From: Verrucomicrobiaceae bacterium UBA2429 | GTDB lineage: Bacteria > Verrucomicrobiota > Verrucomicrobiia > Verrucomicrobiales > Verrucomicrobiaceae | Direction of reading: 5' to 3' | NCBI GenBank assembly: GCA_002343505.1 | Contig: DDQZ01000103.1 | Location: 26,571 to 90,570 of the forward strand | DNA length: 64,000 bases | Shown: positions 16,777-24,400 of the stretch, in pieces | Layout of the letters: each line of letters opens with the position of its first letter | Position numbering within the stretch: the first letter of the stretch is position 1 | The notes under the pieces: generated by a model | Told to the model about the DNA's origin: nothing | Databases searched by the model: none | Seen by the model: only the letters and a program-made list of their open reading frames with translations | Position numbers and translations under genes: made by a program

Positions 16777-18312
16777 TCAGGGGACTTTGGGGGGCTGGGC
16801 GAGTTTCCATATTTCCTGCTCTTTTTCGGCGATGAGGGCGCGGTAGCGCTCCAGTTCGGCGGGGAACCAGCGGAGCCGGGGGTTCAGGTGATCCCGGCTG
16901 CTGGGCTGGGCGGTGCGGTCGCCGTGGAGGAAGGCCCAGTTGTCCGGCCGCCAGTAGTGGTGCCAGAGGCGGTTTTTCTCCCGCACGGCGGCGAGCAGGG
17001 CGGCGGGCTCGCTTTGCTCCAGGGCGCGGGTGGAGGCCAGCACGCGCAGCCCCACCTCCCGCGCGCCCGCCTCGGTGAGGTTCACGCCGTCGCGGGTCAG
17101 CGGTTCCGGGCGGGTGTGGTGCCAGCTTTCCCCGCTGCCGGCGAAAAACGCGCCGTGCTTCTCCGCCAGCCGCCGCAGGGCCTCGTTGTAAAGCGCCAGC
17201 GCGGCGTTTTTCGGCGTCAGGTCCGGCAGGGGCGGGGCTTTCTTTTCAAAGGGCGCGGCATCGACGATCACCAGGCGCGGTGTCACCTCTTTCACCTGCG
17301 CGATGACGCGCCCGCACGCCGCCTCGAAGTCCGCCACACCCTCCGCGCCGCGCTCCAGGCACTCCTGGCGGCCGAACATCATCAGCACGCAGGTGGCCTC
17401 GCAGCGGCGCAGTTGCAGCGGCAGGCTGCCGAAGTTCAGCGGCCGGTCCTGCCTGAACACGGTGTCCGCCTCCCAGGCCAGGCTGCGCACACGCGGGAGC
17501 TGCGCGGCATGAGCGCGCATGAGCAGCGCCTCCAGGGAGCCCTCCTCCATCACCGCCACCGCCTCGCTGCCCCCGAGCACGGCGAGGACTTCGTCCTTTT
17601 CCATTTCAAAGGAGTACATGCTCTTGGGCCGCGCCGTCGGAGGCTCAGGCTGCCATTGCGCCAGCTCCAAAATCTCCGGGCGGGAAAGCGCGCGGTCATA
17701 CAGGCGCACCTCGAACAGCACACCGCGCAGGATTTCATGCCCGGCGGTGACGGAGTCTGCCGGCAAAGGCAGGCTTCCCGGTGCCAGGACTGCCGACGCG
17801 CGCTCCACGCCATCCACCCACAATCCGGTGAGCGCCTGCCGCGCATCCCGCCGCACGCTGAAGGCGATGTGGTGGCGCTCGGGCGTGGAGGGCCGGTTTT
17901 CCAGCAGCGGCACGGTGAGCACCAGAGGCTTGCCGGAGGGCGGCTCGATGTCCAGGCGCGCGTCTTTTCCGGCCACGAGCGTCAAGGCCCAGCCTGGCCC
18001 GCGCAGCAGCGGCACCGGGTCTGCCACCTGCGCGCCATCACAGAGAAAATGCAGCGAGGCGCTGAAGTCGCCGATCTGATCTTTGGAGACGGAGAGCACG
18101 CGCGCATGGGATTTCAGCACATCCCCGTCATCGTGCTTGCGGAAGGTGGTCTCCAGGCGGGCGATGAGTCCCTCCTCCAGCGACACCGGATTTTGCGAAG
18201 CCACCTGTCCGCCCGCCAGCCCCGCCGCCGCGCAAGTGGCGAGGCACACGGCCCGCGGAACGGCCCATGATTTTACCCGCCATGATTTTGTCAAAAAAGA
18301 AGCGTGTCGCAT
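16777..18312 (-). CDS. LamG plus SGNH-hydrolase-like protein with altered catalytic residues
   Basis: The start is the ATG at 18312 (MRHASFLTKSW), giving an exported 511-residue protein. Residues ~40-200 look like a LamG/concanavalin lectin domain (HHIAFSVRRDARQALTGLWV). Residues ~220-420 follow the SGNH/GDSL layout of proteins paired with PVC dehydrogenases: LAVLGGSEAVAVM (block I, serine present), VRSLAWEADTVFRQ (block II, usual Gly replaced), VLMMFGRQECLERG (block III, expected Asn reads Gln), and DGVNLTEAG (block V, where the catalytic His of D-G-x-H is Asn). The C-terminal block LWHHYWRPDNWAFLHGDRTA is the conserved tail of this subfamily. With His and Asn replaced it is probably not an active esterase and may act in binding. 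Confidence 0.75.
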   Translation of the reverse strand: MRHASFLTKSWRVKSWAVPRAVCLATCAAAGLAGGQVASQNPVSLEEGLIARLETTFRKHDDGDVLKSHARVLSVSKDQIGDFSASLHFLCDGAQVADPVPLLRGPGWALTLVAGKDARLDIEPPSGKPLVLTVPLLENRPSTPERHHIAFSVRRDARQALTGLWVDGVERASAVLAPGSLPLPADSVTAGHEILRGVLFEVRLYDRALSRPEILELAQWQPEPPTARPKSMYSFEMEKDEVLAVLGGSEAVAVMEEGSLEALLMRAHAAQLPRVRSLAWEADTVFRQDRPLNFGSLPLQLRRCEATCVLMMFGRQECLERGAEGVADFEAACGRVIAQVKEVTPRLVIVDAAPFEKKAPPLPDLTPKNAALALYNEALRRLAEKHGAFFAGSGESWHHTRPEPLTRDGVNLTEAGAREVGLRVLASTRALEQSEPAALLAAVREKNRLWHHYWRPDNWAFLHGDRTAQPSSRDHLNPRLRWFPAELERYRALIAEKEQEIWKLAQPPKVP

Positions 18313-18400
18313 GATGTGTCCGGCAACCGGGCAAGCAAACCCGCGCCGGCGCCCGCATCTTGCCGGAATTTCAGAAGCAGGCGGGAAGGCGCGTCCCCAT

Positions 18401-21400
18401 TCAGTGGCGGAGTGGCGCGGCAGTCTGACGCCGGCGCTGGCGGAGCTTGAGTCCGCCCCATGCCAGCAGAGCGAGGGCGAGGAGGGTGCTTTGGGTGATC
18501 TGGAGCGGGGTCCAGGCGCGGCGCAGGCGGAGGTCGAGGATGGCGTGGTCTTTGAGTTTGGAGAAATGCCACTCGGCGCCCTCGGCGGGCGGCTCGACCA
18601 GGAGGGAGCGGCGTCCGGTGGGGCGCAGGGCGCTGATGGCGGCGCTGTCAGCGGCGGCCTCGGTGTCCGCTTCGGCGGGAAAGGCGGCGGAGTCGCGGTC
18701 TCCCTGCGCCTGCTGCGGCGGCGGGGCGGCAGGCATGGCGGGCTGCGCCGCCGCCGCTGGCGCGGGGCGGGCGCCTGGAGCCGCTGGGGGCGGGCTGAAA
18801 AAAGGATCGCTGGACGCGGCCGGGGCTTGTCTGCGCCTGGCTTCGGCATCTGCTTCGAGGAGTTTGGCGTCCGCATTGCCAGGGAGCATCATGAGGGAGC
18901 GTGATTCAGGAGTGCCTGCCACTTCCCTTCCGATTTCGCGCCGGATGGTCAAGTCGCCAGCTTTCGCAGTGCCTGAAGACATGCCCAAGGTGACGGATTG
19001 ATTGATCATCGGCGGAGCGCCGAAGGGGTCAGTGCCTGAAGACATGCCCAAGGTGACGGATTGATTGATCATCGGCGGAGCGCCGAAGGGGTCGGAGACG
19101 GGGGCGGCGCGCTCAAGCTGGCGCTTGAGTTCCTCGGGGGAGGCGTTGCTGATGCTGTTGGCGCGGGCGTTGCGGCTGACGAGCTGCTGGCCGGGTTTGG
19201 CGTCGCCAATGCCGCCACCGCCGACTTTCCGCGTGCTGAAGACGGGGTTCACGGCGATGTTGTCGGAGAGCACCTGCGCGGGAGCGGTGGAGGCGAAAGT
19301 GTTGGCCCCGGAGTAATTCACGGGCACCTCACCGTTGAATGTCCAGTTGGTGTTGAGGTCTGTCTGCTGAGACTGGAGTTTGTCACCGGCTTTTTTGCCG
19401 GCGTAATTCTGCCAGTTTTCATCCAGGATGCGGCGCTGCTGGTTGAGCTTGGAGATGGTGGCGGCGGCCTCGGCGGAGGGCGGAGGGCTTTCCTGCAAGA
19501 AGACGGCTCCGGTAAGTTCCCCGGCGGAGGGCTTTTCGCCGGCGCGGGAGAAAAACATGCCGCCCAGGCTGCGCGCGGCGTTTTCGATGCGGGAGGCGAG
19601 GGATTCCGCGGATTTGACGGCTTTGGCGGCATCGTCGTAGCCGAGTTTGCCGGAGGCGAGGTCGCGGTTCACCTGGCTGAGTTCGGAGATCATGCCTTCG
19701 AGCTTTTGGCGCTCGCGCCCGGCGAGGTCCACGGGTTCCATGTTGCCGCCGGCCTCGCGCAGGGTCCAGCCGGAGGGCAGGCGCACGGTCCAGGTGGTGC
19801 GCTCGGCGGAGAGGCCGTCGAGCCGGGGATCGGTCATGCGCAGGCGGGAGGGCGGCGCGGAGGCGGCGGGGTGCCGCCAGACGAGGCGCACCTGCAGGGC
19901 GCGCTGGCCGGGGCGGGTGTGGATGAGGGGGATGAGGCGCACGCGGCCGGCGGGGCGCGCCTCCTCGTCGGCGCGGACTTCGGCGCCGGAGACGGTGACG
20001 CTGACGAGCTCGGCATCCGGCGGGAGGATGACGGGGAGAAACTGCAGGCTTCGGTTGATGAGGGAGTACTCCGCCAACTCCCAGCGGCTGCCATCGGCGC
20101 GCAGGTGGGTGGTCAGCCCGGCCAGGGTGACGAGGGCGGCCTGGCCCTCGGTGCCCTCCAGTTCATCGTGGGCCAGGCGCAGAGCGCCCTCCCCGGTGGC
20201 CTGGTAAAAGCGCGGCCTTGCCAGCCCTTCGGGCAGCCAGGGCACTGAGGCGCGCGCCACCTCCTCCAGGGCGGTGGACTCGGCCACGCGGGTGGCGCGG
20301 GAGGAGGTGTCATCCAGCACGAAGTAGCGGCGCAGGCTGCGCGCGCCGGGCACCTGGACGAAGGGGGCGTCGAGTGTGGCGGTGAGGGGCAGGTCGTGGT
20401 CAAAGGTCAGCTCCGCGCGCTGGAGGGCGCCGCTTTGCAGGGTGCAGTCATAAAAACGCGTGCCGCCCTCGATGCGGGTGCGCGTCTCGCGCAGCAGGGG
20501 GCCGGTGACCACGGCCTGCGGCAGGGCGGCGGGCAGGCCCACCGTGATCTGGCGCGGCGCGCCCTGCTCGACGAGCAGGGCCACCTGCTGGGAGAGGCGC
20601 ACGCCGGTGTCGGAGACGAGCAGGAGCGCCACCGCCTCGGCGGAAAAGCGCGGGGCCAGCGTCTGTAGCGTGGCCTGGGCGGTCCAGTCCGCTCCCTCCA
20701 GACGCAGGCCGCGCTTCACCTCGAAGGGCGGGGCGATCTCGAAGACGCTGCCGATGGCGCCGGGATTGGTCTCGCGCGCGGAGCCGTCGGCGGGCAGGCC
20801 GGAGAGGCGCACTTCGCGGTCGGCCTCGGCCACGATGAGGGCGCTGCCGGTCTGCTTTTCCACTCCGTCCAGGCGGGGCGGAGTGATCTGCCATTGGCTC
20901 TGGTCCGCCTCCGCAATGCGGACGAGATGAAGCACGAGGCGTCTCTCCAGCGCGGCGGCGCTGTCCGCAGGGTCGAAGTGCAGGTAAAGCGCCGCGCCCT
21001 CCTGCTGCCAGGTGTCCGCCCCGTCCACGCTCTGCGCGTCGTAACCCTCCGGCAGGTCCACCCGCGCGCGTGTCCAGCGGCCGTTGTGGCGGGTGAGGGC
21101 CAGCGCGCCGAAAAGCTCGCATTTTTGCGGGCTGATCTGGAAGACCCAGTCGGCGCGCAGCTCCACCCCGGCGGGCGCGGTGCCCGCCTCATAGGCCAGG
21201 CGCTCCGCGCCGCCGAGGCGGAATGTGCCCGCCCACAGCAGGCCGGACTCCGCGCGCTCCGCGTCGGCGCGTGTCTGGCCGGCGGCAGGCAGCGGGCGCA
21301 CACTCAAGCCGGCCTCGTGCAGCAGCGTCACCTCCTGCCGCAAACGCCCGGCCACGGGCTGGATGAGCACGGAGGCGGTGCCGCCGCCGGTGCGGGCGCC

Positions 21401-24400
21401 CTTGAGGGTGAGGCGCGCGCCATCCGCCGCCTCGCGCGCCAGATGCAGGGTCCAATGCACGCGGTCCTGCTCACGGCGGGCGCGCCATTGGCTGACAGGG
21501 ATGTGATCCGCCGGAGTCCCGGATTTCACCTCAAGCGAGCCGGGGATGAAGTCCGCGTCGGTGCTGAACTCCAGCACGCGCCTGGCCGCGCCAGGAAACT
21601 CGTAGTCCACCACGGACTCCACCTCCCGCGCGCTGCTGGCGCGGAAGATGTGCCGCGTGCGGGTCAGCGCCGAGGCGGGCGGGGTCTGCGCGGCCTGAAG
21701 CGCGCGGCCCCCGGCGCGCTGAATGTGCAGACGCGCGTGGTTGCCGAGCGCGGCGGTGAAAACGCGGCCCTCGTCCGGCGCGGTGTCCGCCGTGGTGGCG
21801 GCGGCATGGTTGATGCGCGGCCAGCCGTCCTCAGCGGGAGCGCGCAGGGAAAGCAGGCCGGCGGCGGCGCGCGGCAGCCAGAGGTCGGCCTCGCTCCAGC
21901 CCTCCGGCATGGGGAAGCTGAGCCGCGCGGAGACGGTGTGGCGGCCGGGTTCTTCCAGCAAAAGCGCGCCGTCCTTGAGCAGGGCGGGGCGGTCATTGAC
22001 GCGCAATTCGCCGAGCAGGGCGGAGGCACCCCTGGAGAGCTTGAACTCCAGCGGCAGGGGCGCCCACACGCCCTTGGAGATCACTTCATAGAGCACTTCC
22101 AGTTCCAACGCGGCGGGCAGGACGCGCGCGCGGTAGAGCGCGGAGACGACGGCGGCCTCCGGCTTGGCGGCAGGGGCGGCATCGGGGGCGGGGCGGCGGT
22201 TTTCCTTGGCGGCCTGCCAGAGCCTTTGGAAGTCGGCATACGGCAGGTAAAACTGCCGCGCCTGCCACTCGGCGGGCGGCAGGGCGGGATCATACGGCAC
22301 GAGGACGGTGTGGGCGGCGGGGTCGGGGCGGGACGCCTGTTCCTCATGCTTGCCGCCTTGCGGCTGACCCTGCTGACCCTGCTGACTTGGCTGGCCTTGC
22401 TGCGCATGGGCAGGCTGCGCAAAGGCCAGCATGAGCAGGCTGGCGAGGGCGGCGGCGGGCATGGCTGGGGCGCGGCGTGCCAGGGCGCGCCAGGGCAGCC
22501 AGACGAGCAGTGCGGCCAGCCAGCCGCAAAGCAGGGCATTGGCGGCGGGGACGAGGCTCTCCAGAAAAAGCGGCGCGGCCAGTCCGGCCAGCAGCACGAG
22601 TAACAAAGTGCGCTCCCAGGCGCGCCGCCGGCCCCAGAAGGCGAAAGCGAGCGCGCCGGCGAGCATCCACAGGCAGGCGCTCGTCATCTGCCGCTGCCAG
22701 GAGGTGTGGCGCAGGGTCAGCGTCTCCGGCGGCAGCGGGCCGTGGAAGCGCAGCACGCGGCCGGCGGTGGGCAGATCGAAGTCCAGCGGCAGCAGGCCGG
22801 CTTTGGCGGGGGATTCGGGTGCGTCGAGCTTCGCGGCGTCCACGAATGCCTCGATCAAGTCGAGGTTGGGTTGCGTGTTCTTGACAATGAGCTGGCTGGT
22901 GACGGGGTTGAAGACCACTTCAGCGCCTTCGGGGATGGGGATGCCCTGCGCCTTCAAAATGTCCGCCGCCGAAGTGCGCTGGAGCAGGCCGGCTGCGGGG
23001 GCACCCGCGCTGCTGAAAGGATCGGCCACCGCACCTCCCATGGTCGCGGTATGAGCACCGCCGAGGGAGAGGAAGTCCGGCCGTACCTTGAAGACGCGGG
23101 TGAACTGGCTGTCGGAGATGTCGAAGACGGGCAGGACCACGATGGAGTCGGTCTCGACCTTGTATTTCGTGCCTGCGAGTTCGGTGACGTAACGCAGTGC
23201 CTCGACGAGGGGCACATCCCGTAAATCGAGGCTGATCATGCCTTGCATGGAGACATCCGGCGCCTTGTTGAGGATGGGGATGCCGACGCGGGCGGGGTCG
23301 TGCTCGCGGCTTTGTCGGCGCAGGTCTTCGAGCGCGGCTTCGAGGGTGGCTCCGCTGAGATTGATCCTGGGCAGGATGATGTTTTGCATCCGCTGTTTCA
23401 TGCGCTGGATGGCGAGTTCCCGGGCATCGAAAGCGGGGTCGGGTTCGGTGCCCTGAAGCATGAGGCGGGACTCGCCTGGAGTGAGCAGATTGGAGAAAAA
23501 GATCGAGATCAATTCGAGATTCGGCGCGGTCTGGCGCACGATGAGTTCGGCGCTGTCGGTGTCGTGGAGCACGAGAGAGTCCGCAGGGAAAGGAATGCCC
23601 TGCCGTTCGAGTTGCTCGACCCACCATTCAGGGCTGCCTGGGGGCGGCCCCGATAGCGCGGGCGCGTCGGCTTCTGCCGCGTTTGCCCTCTGCGGGGCGA
23701 AGGGGTCTTGATTTAGCGCGTCTCCCGCATTTTTAGACACGGCGAGCAGGCGGCTGACGATGTCGGAAGGCACTTTGAAGACACGGACGATGAGGTTTTC
23801 CGCCGGGATTTCCGCTGGCCGGGTCAGCGGCGCGGGCGCGCTGACGGGTGGCGGGCCGGGGGAGAGGAAGGGCAGTTTTTCCAGCAGGCCAGGCACCCGC
23901 CAGGTGCCTTCCTGGGTCAGCGCGGTGGGGGCGGGGTCCACGGAAAAAGCGGCGGGCACATGCACGCGCCAGTCCGTCTCCAGCACGGGCGCGCCGCCCT
24001 CCACGAGCAGAGGTTCCAGGGCGAGCGCGCCGGAGCCGCCCCAGGCCGCGCCGGGCAGGTCGTAGAGCAGGACGAGGTGGACGCTGGCGCGGTTGGCGCT
24101 GTCTCCGGGCAGCGGGATGGCCCAGACACCGGGGGCGGAGAGCACGGGCTTCACCGCCGCGTGCCCGACCCGCGCGGAGAGCAGGCGCGCGCCCTGTGGC
24201 GGACGCAGGCGGGCGAACTGCTCGCCACTGTGACGCAGATGCAGGATGGCCTCATGCCGCGCCGAGCCATCCGCGCCCAGGGCGCTGGTGAGCGCCATGC
24301 GGGTGACGACGAGCACGGGCAGCCCCGAGGCGGCATGACGGCGCGCGCGCAGGGTCAGCTCATGCCCGCCCGCGCCATACTCAAAAGCGCCCACCAGGCG

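Noticed and set aside
20894..22603. Long plus-strand open frame of 569 codons
   Set aside because: It is antisense to the giant envelope gene and its translation has low-complexity Arg/Gly/Ala composition.
22462..22700. A separate gene starting at the internal signal peptide of the giant protein
   Set aside because: The frame is continuous, no stop precedes it and there is no Shine-Dalgarno sequence before the internal ATG; I keep one gene and report the fusion instead.
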